Source: Nitrospirota bacterium (lineage in GTDB: Bacteria > Nitrospirota > Nitrospiria > 2-01-FULL-66-17). Taken from it: DNA of 40,825 nucleotides. Below, piece by piece: positions 29,894-40,039 of the stretch (positions are counted from its first letter, which is position 1; each line of letters opens with the position of its first letter). The stretch is taken from assembly GCA_040757335.1 (NCBI GenBank), contig JBFLXB010000034.1, positions 1 through 40,825 of the forward strand. The letters run 5' to 3'. The translations under genes were made by a program, and so were the position numbers. The notes beneath the pieces are model-generated. The model did not search any database, was not told the origin of the DNA, and saw only the letters and a program-made list of their open reading frames with translations.

Positions 29894-32800
29894 GTGAAAT
29901 CCCGGCCTTGGCATAAGCTATTGGTGTTGACGGTACTGCTGGCCGGCCTCGCCACGCCCGCCTTCGCCCAGCAGCCATCTCCCTCCCTGGCCACGGTAGA
30001 GTTCTACCTGGTGGGGGGGCAGTTGGCGCCGCAGCCGGGTTACCAAGCTGTGCCCAAGAGCCTCACGACTCAGGTCGATGTCCCGTTTGTGCTGCCTGAC
30101 CGGGTCACGTCCGCGGGTGTGACCTTTGCCGAACTGCAGCTTCTTCTTCCCCAAGACTTGATCGTCCGAGCCGAGTTGCGTGGGCCGGCGTTTGCCTCGC
30201 CCATACAGCTTTCGGCCTTGCCCAACCATCCGCTGGAACTGCCCACGTTGCCGGTGACCGGCATATATACCGTGGAGAATATTCGGATGGAGAGCGCGGG
30301 GCAGGTGGTGGCCGCGTCGCCGAACGTTGTCCAGGTGGAGTCGTTTGAGAAGGCGTTGGTCACCCAGGTCACCACCCGGCAGCTCACGGCGCAGGAGATC
30401 GCGGATCGCGGCATTGCCATTGATGCGAGCAACTTCAACGTGGTCAACTTCACGGCCGCGCTCTCGTTCCAATCCAGGCCGGTGCAACTGCAGATTCCCA
30501 TTGCGGTGCCGGTCATCGGCCGCAGCGAAATCGAAGAACCGCCGCCCACCAACTTGGGCGATCTGGCGGCGGTGGTCCAGACCGGGCCGCAGGGGCAGCC
30601 CATCCCGGTGCTCAATCGCGATGAGGTCATCCCCAACCTGCAGATCCAGACCTTTCAGCTCGATAGCATCCAAGGCAGCGTGGACAAGGATCCGCAGTTC
30701 CCGCCGATCTCGGGCATCGTGGTCATCCCGGGGAGCATCGGGTACCTGCATCAGTTCTTCGAAGCCACCCTGCTCGTGACCAATGGCGCGCCGGCGTCCA
30801 GCGCGCTGTCGATCCGCGACGTGCAGGCCGCGATCGTGCTGCCGACCGGGTTGGACCGGATCGCAGGGACGGACGCGGCGCCGGGAGACGATCCCTTGCG
30901 CGCGGTGGGTACCACGGCCACAGGCGGAGTGCCGTTGCGCACGCTTCCGGTGAGGGCGCCGGGGCCGGATGGGCAGTTCGGCACGCCCGACGACGTGGAG
31001 GTGTTCGGGGCGCAGCAGACCGGACAGGTGGCGTTTACCCTGGAAGGGCTCAAGGAGGGGACGCACTCCATCGAGTTTGCGATCACTGCGACGCTGGAGG
31101 GGCTTCCGCGGGGACCGGTGCAGATTTCGGGCAAGGCCACGGGCGCGGTGCTGGTTCGCAACCCGAACTTCGCGATCACGCTCTCGCATCCCTCTACCGT
31201 GCGCGCGGGCGTGGAGTACACGCTGACCGCCACGGTGAGCAACACGTCGGATGTGGCCGCCAACCTGGTGCAGGTCACGCTCGACCCGCACGCGGTGAGC
31301 GGCGCGACGCTGCTCTCGGCGTCGACCGTGCAGATCCAGACCCTCGCGCCCCACACCGCGGGCACGGTGTCGTTCCGCTTGCGCTCGCAGGTGACGGGCA
31401 AGGTCACGGCCACGGTGTTCCCGACCGACGATCAGGTCAAGGGGAGCTTTATCCTGCGCGCGGGCGTGGGCGCCAACAACATTCCGCTCTCGCCGGACAC
31501 CTTGGTCCTCTCCAGCTTCGCCGACTATCTGCCTGATCCGGTGCGCCTGGCAGCGGTGGGCTTTCTGGGCGAGGCCTACAGCGTGTCCACCGCGCCGGCC
31601 GGTTCCTTGCCCACAGGCATTGCGCGGATCGCGCGCAAGACGGTGCAGACCGGCGCGGCCAATGTCGGCGAGGGCGGCTTGCGGATCTTCTTGGGCGAAG
31701 CGCCGGAACAGTCGCTGCACACGCTGCTGTTGGACGTGTTGGGGAGCGATACGCCGGATCCTGCCCTCGACGGCCTGCGGAGGATCTCGCCGTTGGCCGA
31801 GGAATTGGCGGCTGCTGTGGGCGCGGAGCTGGCGCCCGCGGTGGCGGCACAGGGTGCGCTGGCGCTGCAGCGGGCGCTGGCCACGGGCGCGACGGATCGA
31901 GGGCCGTACTGGTCCATCATGACCGCGGGACTCGGCGGACCCGCGGCCGCGGTGCAGGTGCGCGACGCGTTCGGTCGGGTGCTGGGCGGCGAGACGACCG
32001 CGGATCCGGCCCCGGGGATTCCGTATGCCGAGCTGGTCCCGATCGGACCGCCGGATGCGCCCGACGCGGTGCTGGCGGTGCATTCCGCGCCAGCCAACGG
32101 GTCGTACCTGGTCGAATGGCGACCCACGGCCGACGGAGCGCTCGATCTTGGGATCGTCCTGCCCGGAGCCAACGGATTGGAGCAGGTGACCTTTGCCGGC
32201 GTCTCCGTCGCCGCGACCGACCGCCTGTTGCTGACGATCGCGATACCACGTACGGATCCTCCGACGATCGGGGTCGATCACGACGGCGACGGTGTGGCCG
32301 AGGTCACGCTGGCACCCACCGCGATCAGCGCCGTGCCCGACCCTGGGCCCATGCTGGAGGGCGCGGTCCAACTCTTTGACTTTGACGACACCAAGCTCGA
32401 CAAATACGGCCGGCTGGTAGCGGTGCTGATGAGTAAGCGATTGGTCAAAGACCAGGCCCAGGCCCTGGCCACGTACGCGGTGGACGACAACGCCGTGCTC
32501 ACCGCGCTGCTGCAACCCAGCGGCCGGGTCGTGTTCGTGGGGCTGCGCGACCCGATCGGCCCCTACATCGAGCGGCGCTTGACCGTCACGGGGTTGACCG
32601 ACCGACGCGGCGTGGCCATGCAGCCCGCCTCGCAGTCGGCGATCATCCGTTCGACAGCGACCGAGCCCGGCGCCGTGGTCCAAGGCCGCGTGCTCACCGC
32701 AGACGGGCAACCCGTGACCACGGCGCGGATCTCCTTGGTCTACGCGGCCCAGTCGGGCAACCTCTTCGGCGACGTCAGCAACGTGCGGATCGGGACCAAA

Positions 32801-35800
32801 CCGGTGGACGCGGACGGCGGCTACCACTACGACTACGCGAGCAGCCGGTTCAGCGAAGGGGGCACGGGCTTCCTCGTGCGCGCGGAAGATCCCGCCACCG
32901 GCCGGTTCGTGGAGCTCGCTACCCAAGAGCGGTTCGCGGGCCAGCGCATGACGCTGGACCTGATCTTCCCGGGGCAGGGCACGGTCACCGGCGTGGTGCG
33001 CGACGACCAAGGGCGGCTCCTGTCCGGCGCCGCGGTGACGGTACGCTCCACGGTGTCGGGCCTCGGGGCGCTGACCACGACCGATCCCTCGGGCCGCTAC
33101 ACGGTTGGGAACATTCCGGTCGGCAATGTCCTGGTGGCGGCAACCGCCTCCGGCGGCTACTACGGGGCGGTCAACGGCACCCTCACGGGGGACGGCGGGA
33201 CCGCGGTGGTGGACGTGGTGCTCTTTCCCCCGCTGGCCAGGCCCGAAGGCCGGGTCATCGGGACCGTGTATGCCGACGACGGCATCACCCCGCTGGGCAA
33301 TATCCCGGTGGTGGTCACCGTCGCCGCGGTCAGCTATCAGAACTTCGTCCGGACCGCTGCCGATGGCACGTTTGCGTTCGAGCGCGTGCCCACCGGCGGG
33401 TTGGTGGTGGAGGCGATCGACCCCGCCACCGGCAATCGCGCCCGGGCAGCCTCCACGCTGGCTGCGGGCGAGACCGCCAGCCTCACCGTCATCTTCAACG
33501 CGCTGGGGTCGATCTCAGGGACGGTGTACACGCAGTTCGGAGTGCCGGTCTCAGGCGCCCTGGTGGTGGCCAATGGCAAGAGCTTTGCCTTCACCGGCGC
33601 GGACGGCACGTACACGATCGCAGGGGTGCCGCTCGGCAGCGTGTCGGTCAGGGCGGAGGATTCGCAAGGCCGCACCGGGTCAGCCTCCACCAGCCTGAGC
33701 TTCCCAGGCCAGGCCGCCACCGCCGTCATCTATCTGACCAGCGGGCTGCGCGCGTCGATCGTGGGAACGGTCTACGAACGGGACGGCGTCACGGTCGCAC
33801 CGAACCTTCCGGTCCGGGTCATCGTGGACATCGAGTACAACTGCCTGGCCGCGGCCTCCTGCCCCCCGACCTATAAGGTGCTGCAGACCACGACCGATGC
33901 CCAGGGCGGCTATCGCATCGACGGGATCCCGATTCCGCCGCGGGTGTCAACCGCGATCGCGGTCCGCGGCAGCAATGCCGAGGTCGGCAACGCCGCGTTT
34001 CGGTTGGTTTCCGAGGGCCAGGTGGTCAAGACCGATATCGTGCTCACCGGGCCCGGTACCGTGACCGGCACGGTGCGCGATCAAGGCTCGGCCAACCAGC
34101 CCACCGGCGCCAATGTGATCGTGCGCGGGGTGAAGCCCAACGAGGCCGGGCTGTTCGAGCAGCGGCTGATCGGCACCACGCAAGCCGACGCGCAGACCGG
34201 CCGGTTCTCGGTGGCTGGGGCCTGGCCGGGCGGCTTTTCGGTGGAAGCCTCCAACACCTTCCGCCCGAACCCGGCGCGGGCCTCCGGAGCGATCCGCTTC
34301 GCCGGCGACGTGCAGGACGTGACGCTCACCCTCATCCCCAACGCGGGCTCGATCAGCGGCGTGGTGAACAAGCCCGACGGCACGCCGGTCGGCGAAGGCG
34401 TCCAGGTACGCCTCACGCTCGCGGGCTCACCGGTCACGGTCACCACCGGACCCGATGGGCGGTTTCAGTTTGCGCCCATCTTGCCGGCCAGCACGTATCC
34501 GCTGACGGCAGAGGACCCGGTGTCTGGCCTCAGGGGCATCGGATCGGCGGTGGTGCAAGGCGGGCAGGATACCCCCGTGACATTGCGTCTGTTGGGTCTC
34601 GGCTCGGTGGTCGCGCAGGTCAGAAACGCGGACGGGTCGCCAACGAGCCAGGCCAGCGTCAATCTGCGGCGCACCAGCTTCCCGTACGATACGGCGTCGG
34701 CGACCCTCGGACCAGCCGACGGCGGCAACGTCGCCTTCTCCAATATCACCGAGGGGGATTTCTCGGTCGAGGCGGTTGATCCCAACGGCCTGGGAGCGCG
34801 CGCCTCGGGTCGCGTGCCGGGCGAGGGGCAGACGGCCACGGTGACGCTCACGCTCTCGCCCTCCGGCGTGGTCACGGGCCGTCTGCTGACGCCGGACGGT
34901 CGCACCCCGATCGGCAACGGCCAGATCCAGTTGACCCAGTACGGCCGTGCCATCGGCTTTCTGACCACGTCGACGGATCCGGCCACGCTCGGCGCGTACC
35001 GGTTCGAGCACGTCCCGCTGGGGCCGATCGTGGTGGAGGGGTTCGACCCCGTGACGTCGCGGCGCGGCAAGGGCTTTGGTCAGCTCGCATCCAACGGCCA
35101 GACGTTGGTGGTCGACGTCCTGCAAATCGCGCGTGGCACGGTCACCGGACGGGCGCTCTCGGCCGACGGGACGCGGCCCGTCGAGGGTGGAAAGATGACG
35201 CTCCAGGTCTCGGGCGTGTTCTCGGAGTCGTTCCAGGGACTCACCACCCCGGATGGCGGGTTTGCCTTCCCCGGGGTGCCGGCGGGCAACTTCACCGTGC
35301 GGTTGGAAGACCCGCTGACCGGGCTGACCGGGTCGGCCAGCGGCAAGGTGGTACTCGAGGGCGAGACCGTGACGACCGAGGTGCGGCTTGAACCCACCGG
35401 GACCGTGTCCGCGACCGTGGTCAAATTTGACGGAGTCACTCCGGCGAGCGGCGCCACCGTGGTGCTGCGAGGCCCGCGGACCACACACACGATCCAGGCC
35501 GATCCCGAGGGTCGAATCAGCCGGTCGCTCTCGCCGCTCGGTCACTACACCCTGACCGCCACATCCCCCAACGGGCTTGACGGCGGGACCGCGAACGCGG
35601 ACCTTGCGACGGAGGGCCAGGTCGCGGACGTGCTGGTCCGCTTGAACGGTGTGGGGTCGGTCGAGGGCACGGTGTATGAGTCCGACGGTCTCACGCCTGC
35701 GGTGGGCGCGCTGGTCACGCTCGCCGTCCGGGGCGTGGTGTCCGCCAACTTCTCGTTCCAGACCGGCAGCGACGGGCGATACCTCTTTGCGAGCGTGCCG

Positions 35801-38800
35801 GCTGGGACCCTGTCCCTTTCGGTCAAGAGCCCGGACGGGCTGCTCGGGGGATCGGCGTCTGGAACGCTCGCGCGCGACGGCGAGACCGTGACCATCGACC
35901 TTTCGTACCAGGCCGCGGGGACGGTGATGGGTCAGGTGATCGCGCCGGACGGCGTGACCCCGTCGGCGGGCGCGATTCTCACGGTGCGGGTTGGCTCCAT
36001 CACGCTCTCGATCGTCGCCGCCAATGACGGCCGGTTCACGGTGGAGTCGATCCCGCTGGGGACCGTATCCATCGACGTGATCGAAGCGTTTGGGCAGGGC
36101 GTGGCATACCGGACGCAGGCGTTGACGGCGAACGGCCAGGTGATCGACGTTGGGGCGATCGTCCTGGACAACGCGCCGATCCGCGTGGCGGAGGTGCAGC
36201 CGGTGGACGGCGCGGTGAACGTCGGGGTGACGGCCCCGCTGTCGATTGTCTTCAGCGAAGCGGCTGATCCGGCGACGATCACCACCAGCACGGTCCGGCT
36301 CTTCGAGGGCAGCACCACGCTGGGTCTCAGCCGCACGCTCTCCGCAGATCACACTCGCCTGACGCTCACGCCCACCCAGGCGCTGAAGGGCTCGACCCGC
36401 TACACCCTGGTCGTGACCACTGGCGTGCGGGACTTCGCGCGCCACCCCCTGCCGGTCGAGGTCCGCACCACGTTCGTGACGCTCGACAACGTTCCGCCCA
36501 CCGTGGTCTCGATCTCGCCGGCCCACAACACGATCCAGGTGGATCCTAGCGCGGTGGTCCGCGTGGTCTTCTCCGAACCCGTGGATCCCGCGACGGTGTC
36601 ACTGGCGCTCGCGCGCTCGGGGCTGTCGATTGCCGGGCGGGTGGACCTCGCGCAGAACAACACGGTCGCGATCTTCACGCCCGCGGACGTGCTGGCGACC
36701 AACGCCACGTACACCGCGAGCGTGTCGGGCGTCATCGACCTGGCCGGCAACGTGCTGGCCGCGCCCGTGAGCGCGACATTCGACACGCTGGACATTGTTC
36801 CGCCCACGGTCACGGGGTTGTCGCTGCCTTCCGGCGTGAGTCTGATCCGGGGCCGAACCGTGACCGCGACCGCAACCGTGGCGGACGGGGACGTGGCATC
36901 GGTGGAGTTCACGGTCGACGACCGGTTGGTCGCAACCGACACCGCGGCGCCGTTCGCCGCAGCCGTGTCGCTGACCCCGCTCTCCGGGGACACGCTCGTG
37001 CTCAAGGCGATTGCGGTGGACCGCGTGGGCAACCGGAGCGCACCCCTGTTCCTGTCCGTCACGGTCCTGCCGGATGAGCTGCCCAGCGCGACCATGAGTG
37101 CACCGACCACGGCGGAAGTCGGCGCCACGGTGTCGGTGACCGTGACCGCGCAGGACGATGTGGGGATCGCGAGCGTGAAGCTCGTGGCCTCGGGCGCCGC
37201 GACCAGCACCCAAACCCGGACCTTTGCGACCCAGAACCCGGTGAGTGCCACGTTCTCGTTGGCCGTCCCAGCGTCGGCTGCGCCTGGGACCGGGATTTCG
37301 CTGGTGGCGACCGCCACCGATTCCGCCGGTGGGACCGCGAATGCTTCAGCCTCCTTGACCGTGGTCGACACCAAGGCGCCCACGGTCACCATCACGGCTC
37401 CGACCACGACCCAGGTGGTGACCGGGTCAACCATCACCGTCACGGTGAACGCAGCGGATACCGTGGGCGTGAGCCGGATCGAGCTGGCTGCATCGGCCGG
37501 CACGATCACGTCGCCCAACCCGGTGATGGTCTCACCAGCAGCCACCACCGCGAGCGCCAGCTTCACCCTGGTGATCGATGCCGGCGTGCCGGTGGGCCAG
37601 GCGGTCACGCTCACGGCAAAGGCTGACGACACGTCTGGGAACCGCAGCGCAGGGACGACCAGGTCCTTGACCGTGGTGCCGGTTGTGCCGAGTTTGACGG
37701 CGATCGAAGCGGCGCCTGCGTCGGGGACAGCGGCCCAGGCAGCCCCGGCGACCAATCTGGGGCAGACGATCTCGATCGTGGGCTCGGATCTGCGCCCAGA
37801 CGTTCGGGTGCGGTTCACGACCCGCACCGATACCGGCAACGCGAGCACCCAGGACGTGTCGGTGGTCGACGGGAGCGTGTCGGCTGATCAGACGCGCGCC
37901 CAGGTCGTGGTGCCGGCAGCGAGCGCCGTGGCCACGGGACCAGTGGTTCTGTACGATCCCGCGTCCGGGATGCTGTCGCAGAGCGTCCACTTGCAGGTCG
38001 TGCCAACGGTCACGATCTTGGATGCGCCGGTGTTTGCGCCGGAGCAGCCGATGACGATCAGGGGCTCAGGCTTTGCCGAGAACCGCGGCACCGTGGTCTT
38101 CCAGCCGGCGGCCGGCAACCCGGTGTCGGTTGTCGATGTCGCTGCGGAGATCGACGTCCAGGCGACCAACGGCGCCATGGTGCTGACGATCCCCAATGGA
38201 GCGGGCAGCGGCGACCTCGTCGTGACGACCGATGGTGGCAGCAGCGCACCGTTTGCGTTCGTGGTACCCACGCTGACCGCGCTGTCGGCGACCGCGGCGA
38301 CCGGCACGCCAGCCGATCCCGCGCGACGCTCGGCCAATGTGGGCCAGACCGTGGGGGTGGTGGGCGAAGGGCTGAGCGGGACGGTCGCGCTGCGCGTGCC
38401 CACGTTGTCCGATACCAAGGTCGCAGGCACGCTCAACCTTCCGCTGACCCAGGTCTCCACCGACGGCGCGTCGGCCCAGGCGGTGCTGGATCCCCAAGGG
38501 TCCGTGACCACGGGTTCGGTCCGCCTCATCGATACGGCCACGGGTGTGGGATCGGCCGAGTCGGTCTGGCTGCAGATCGTGCCCACGCTCGATCCGCCGT
38601 CCGCTGCGACGTTCGGGACCGCGCAGCCGCTCACCCTGACCGGTAGCGGGCTCATTGAGGACGGTCTGACGCTGCACTTCCCCAAGGTCGGAGGCGGTGT
38701 CATCGATGTGGCGGATACGGGCGCCAACATGGATGTCACGAACAAGAACCGCGCAGTGAGTTTGCTGTCGCCCTCGGGTGTGGGGCCGGGATCGCTCACC

Positions 38801-39961
38801 GTGACCACGGCGGGGGGGACCAGCGCCCCGGTGACGATCGCTGGCTCATCCGCTGGGGCCTCGTCGCTAGCCATCAGCCCCAACCCGCTCTCGGTCGCGC
38901 CCGGCGGGACGGCCTCGATCACCGTGGGCGTGCCAACAGCCGACTCGTTCGATCGCACCGTCGCGTTGAGCACGGCAGACCCATCGGTCGCGACCGTGCC
39001 CGCGAGCGTGGTCCTGCCCGGCGGGACCACCCAGACCGCGGTGTTGGTCAGCGGCGTGGCTCAAGGGTCCACCACCCTGAGGGCTGATCTGAGCAATGCC
39101 GATGGCAGTGTGGTGAGCGCGAGCGCCCCGGTCTATGTCGCCCCGCCCTTTGCCGGCTCGGCGCTCGCATACACGGAGGTGGGGGTGTATGTGGAGGAGT
39201 TGGCGCCCGGGTCGTCTTCGGTCTCAATCCGGTCCGCGCCAGTGGGTGTCGTCCTTTCAGCACGCGACCCAGCCGGGGCCAGCAGCGTGCGGGCGGCGGA
39301 CGTGGGCGTCACGCTCGTCCAGCCCGAGGGGACCAGCGCGGTCGCGGTGCTGGGACCGCCGGTGGGCCTGGCCGTGGCTGAAACCGTCACCGGAGTGTCC
39401 CACGCCACACTCGCCCAAGGTGAGTCCGTGACCTTCCGGGTGGTGGGGACGGACTTGAGTCGCGTCACCACGCTGGCGTTCGATCCACCCACCGGTCTCA
39501 CCGTGGTCAATCCTCCGGTGATCGACGCGGATGGCCGCGGACTGTCCGCAACGGTCACGGTCTCGTCGACCGCGGCCGAGGGGCTGCGCAAGGTCCAGGT
39601 GCTGACCGCCACCGGCCCCATTCGCCCCGCTGTGCCCGAGGCGGCAACCGTGACCATCACCAAACCGGCTCCCGAGATCACCGCGGTCACGCCGGGAACG
39701 GCGATGCCTGGCGACACCATCACGCTGACCATTACCGGCCGACGATTGACCGGCGCGATCTCGGTCACGATTGCGCCCGCCACGGGTTTTACGGTGCAGA
39801 ACCCTCCGGACGTGAGCCCGGATGGCACGCAGGCAACGGTCACGGTGACAGTCGATTCTTCGGTTGCGGCCGGTACGTATCGGGTGTCGATCTCCACGCC
39901 GGTCGGCAGTTCATCCGGCACAATGACCGAGGCGAACGATTTGGTGGTGACCGCACCGTAG
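29894..39961 (+). CDS. Giant exported protein with 13 carboxypeptidase-regulatory repeats and Ig/IPT domains
   Basis: A 3355-residue exported protein; GTG start with AAGGT upstream and a clear signal peptide (LLVLTVLLAGLATPAFA, cleaved after Ala25). Residues about 26-420 are an unfamiliar N-terminal region. A DUF11-like domain follows at about 425-520. From about 928 to 2094 there are 13 units of about 90 residues, each opening with a pattern like GTVTGxVxxxDGxPxxGAxVxV and containing TDxxGRYxFxxVPxG, as in carboxypeptidase-regulatory domains. Two Big_5 domains follow (about 2095-2300), then three Ig-like domains (to about 2595), then IPT/TIG-like units to the end (for example PEITAVTPGTAMPGDTITLT). 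No enzyme domain or cell-wall anchor is visible. It is probably a long surface fibre or matrix protein. The layout partly mirrors the first giant protein, which uses the same domain types but adds a lipase. Confidence 0.88.
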   Translation: MKSRPWHKLLVLTVLLAGLATPAFAQQPSPSLATVEFYLVGGQLAPQPGYQAVPKSLTTQVDVPFVLPDRVTSAGVTFAELQLLLPQDLIVRAELRGPAFASPIQLSALPNHPLELPTLPVTGIYTVENIRMESAGQVVAASPNVVQVESFEKALVTQVTTRQLTAQEIADRGIAIDASNFNVVNFTAALSFQSRPVQLQIPIAVPVIGRSEIEEPPPTNLGDLAAVVQTGPQGQPIPVLNRDEVIPNLQIQTFQLDSIQGSVDKDPQFPPISGIVVIPGSIGYLHQFFEATLLVTNGAPASSALSIRDVQAAIVLPTGLDRIAGTDAAPGDDPLRAVGTTATGGVPLRTLPVRAPGPDGQFGTPDDVEVFGAQQTGQVAFTLEGLKEGTHSIEFAITATLEGLPRGPVQISGKATGAVLVRNPNFAITLSHPSTVRAGVEYTLTATVSNTSDVAANLVQVTLDPHAVSGATLLSASTVQIQTLAPHTAGTVSFRLRSQVTGKVTATVFPTDDQVKGSFILRAGVGANNIPLSPDTLVLSSFADYLPDPVRLAAVGFLGEAYSVSTAPAGSLPTGIARIARKTVQTGAANVGEGGLRIFLGEAPEQSLHTLLLDVLGSDTPDPALDGLRRISPLAEELAAAVGAELAPAVAAQGALALQRALATGATDRGPYWSIMTAGLGGPAAAVQVRDAFGRVLGGETTADPAPGIPYAELVPIGPPDAPDAVLAVHSAPANGSYLVEWRPTADGALDLGIVLPGANGLEQVTFAGVSVAATDRLLLTIAIPRTDPPTIGVDHDGDGVAEVTLAPTAISAVPDPGPMLEGAVQLFDFDDTKLDKYGRLVAVLMSKRLVKDQAQALATYAVDDNAVLTALLQPSGRVVFVGLRDPIGPYIERRLTVTGLTDRRGVAMQPASQSAIIRSTATEPGAVVQGRVLTADGQPVTTARISLVYAAQSGNLFGDVSNVRIGTKPVDADGGYHYDYASSRFSEGGTGFLVRAEDPATGRFVELATQERFAGQRMTLDLIFPGQGTVTGVVRDDQGRLLSGAAVTVRSTVSGLGALTTTDPSGRYTVGNIPVGNVLVAATASGGYYGAVNGTLTGDGGTAVVDVVLFPPLARPEGRVIGTVYADDGITPLGNIPVVVTVAAVSYQNFVRTAADGTFAFERVPTGGLVVEAIDPATGNRARAASTLAAGETASLTVIFNALGSISGTVYTQFGVPVSGALVVANGKSFAFTGADGTYTIAGVPLGSVSVRAEDSQGRTGSASTSLSFPGQAATAVIYLTSGLRASIVGTVYERDGVTVAPNLPVRVIVDIEYNCLAAASCPPTYKVLQTTTDAQGGYRIDGIPIPPRVSTAIAVRGSNAEVGNAAFRLVSEGQVVKTDIVLTGPGTVTGTVRDQGSANQPTGANVIVRGVKPNEAGLFEQRLIGTTQADAQTGRFSVAGAWPGGFSVEASNTFRPNPARASGAIRFAGDVQDVTLTLIPNAGSISGVVNKPDGTPVGEGVQVRLTLAGSPVTVTTGPDGRFQFAPILPASTYPLTAEDPVSGLRGIGSAVVQGGQDTPVTLRLLGLGSVVAQVRNADGSPTSQASVNLRRTSFPYDTASATLGPADGGNVAFSNITEGDFSVEAVDPNGLGARASGRVPGEGQTATVTLTLSPSGVVTGRLLTPDGRTPIGNGQIQLTQYGRAIGFLTTSTDPATLGAYRFEHVPLGPIVVEGFDPVTSRRGKGFGQLASNGQTLVVDVLQIARGTVTGRALSADGTRPVEGGKMTLQVSGVFSESFQGLTTPDGGFAFPGVPAGNFTVRLEDPLTGLTGSASGKVVLEGETVTTEVRLEPTGTVSATVVKFDGVTPASGATVVLRGPRTTHTIQADPEGRISRSLSPLGHYTLTATSPNGLDGGTANADLATEGQVADVLVRLNGVGSVEGTVYESDGLTPAVGALVTLAVRGVVSANFSFQTGSDGRYLFASVPAGTLSLSVKSPDGLLGGSASGTLARDGETVTIDLSYQAAGTVMGQVIAPDGVTPSAGAILTVRVGSITLSIVAANDGRFTVESIPLGTVSIDVIEAFGQGVAYRTQALTANGQVIDVGAIVLDNAPIRVAEVQPVDGAVNVGVTAPLSIVFSEAADPATITTSTVRLFEGSTTLGLSRTLSADHTRLTLTPTQALKGSTRYTLVVTTGVRDFARHPLPVEVRTTFVTLDNVPPTVVSISPAHNTIQVDPSAVVRVVFSEPVDPATVSLALARSGLSIAGRVDLAQNNTVAIFTPADVLATNATYTASVSGVIDLAGNVLAAPVSATFDTLDIVPPTVTGLSLPSGVSLIRGRTVTATATVADGDVASVEFTVDDRLVATDTAAPFAAAVSLTPLSGDTLVLKAIAVDRVGNRSAPLFLSVTVLPDELPSATMSAPTTAEVGATVSVTVTAQDDVGIASVKLVASGAATSTQTRTFATQNPVSATFSLAVPASAAPGTGISLVATATDSAGGTANASASLTVVDTKAPTVTITAPTTTQVVTGSTITVTVNAADTVGVSRIELAASAGTITSPNPVMVSPAATTASASFTLVIDAGVPVGQAVTLTAKADDTSGNRSAGTTRSLTVVPVVPSLTAIEAAPASGTAAQAAPATNLGQTISIVGSDLRPDVRVRFTTRTDTGNASTQDVSVVDGSVSADQTRAQVVVPAASAVATGPVVLYDPASGMLSQSVHLQVVPTVTILDAPVFAPEQPMTIRGSGFAENRGTVVFQPAAGNPVSVVDVAAEIDVQATNGAMVLTIPNGAGSGDLVVTTDGGSSAPFAFVVPTLTALSATAATGTPADPARRSANVGQTVGVVGEGLSGTVALRVPTLSDTKVAGTLNLPLTQVSTDGASAQAVLDPQGSVTTGSVRLIDTATGVGSAESVWLQIVPTLDPPSAATFGTAQPLTLTGSGLIEDGLTLHFPKVGGGVIDVADTGANMDVTNKNRAVSLLSPSGVGPGSLTVTTAGGTSAPVTIAGSSAGASSLAISPNPLSVAPGGTASITVGVPTADSFDRTVALSTADPSVATVPASVVLPGGTTQTAVLVSGVAQGSTTLRADLSNADGSVVSASAPVYVAPPFAGSALAYTEVGVYVEELAPGSSSVSIRSAPVGVVLSARDPAGASSVRAADVGVTLVQPEGTSAVAVLGPPVGLAVAETVTGVSHATLAQGESVTFRVVGTDLSRVTTLAFDPPTGLTVVNPPVIDADGRGLSATVTVSSTAAEGLRKVQVLTATGPIRPAVPEAATVTITKPAPEITAVTPGTAMPGDTITLTITGRRLTGAISVTIAPATGFTVQNPPDVSPDGTQATVTVTVDSSVAAGTYRVSISTPVGSSSGTMTEANDLVVTAP

Positions 39962-40039
39962 AGGCAATCTATAGACGTGATTTTTGATGATCGCTTGGGC
40001 AAATCGGACAAACCTAGGATGGATGTGACGGAGGTTGTT

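Noticed and set aside
29918-33010. Long open frame on the minus strand (1030 codons)
   Set aside because: Antisense to the second giant gene, with the same H/R/G-rich low-complexity composition; no family resemblance.
34427-36526. Minus-strand open frame (699 codons)
   Set aside because: Antisense shadow of the carboxypeptidase-regulatory repeats.
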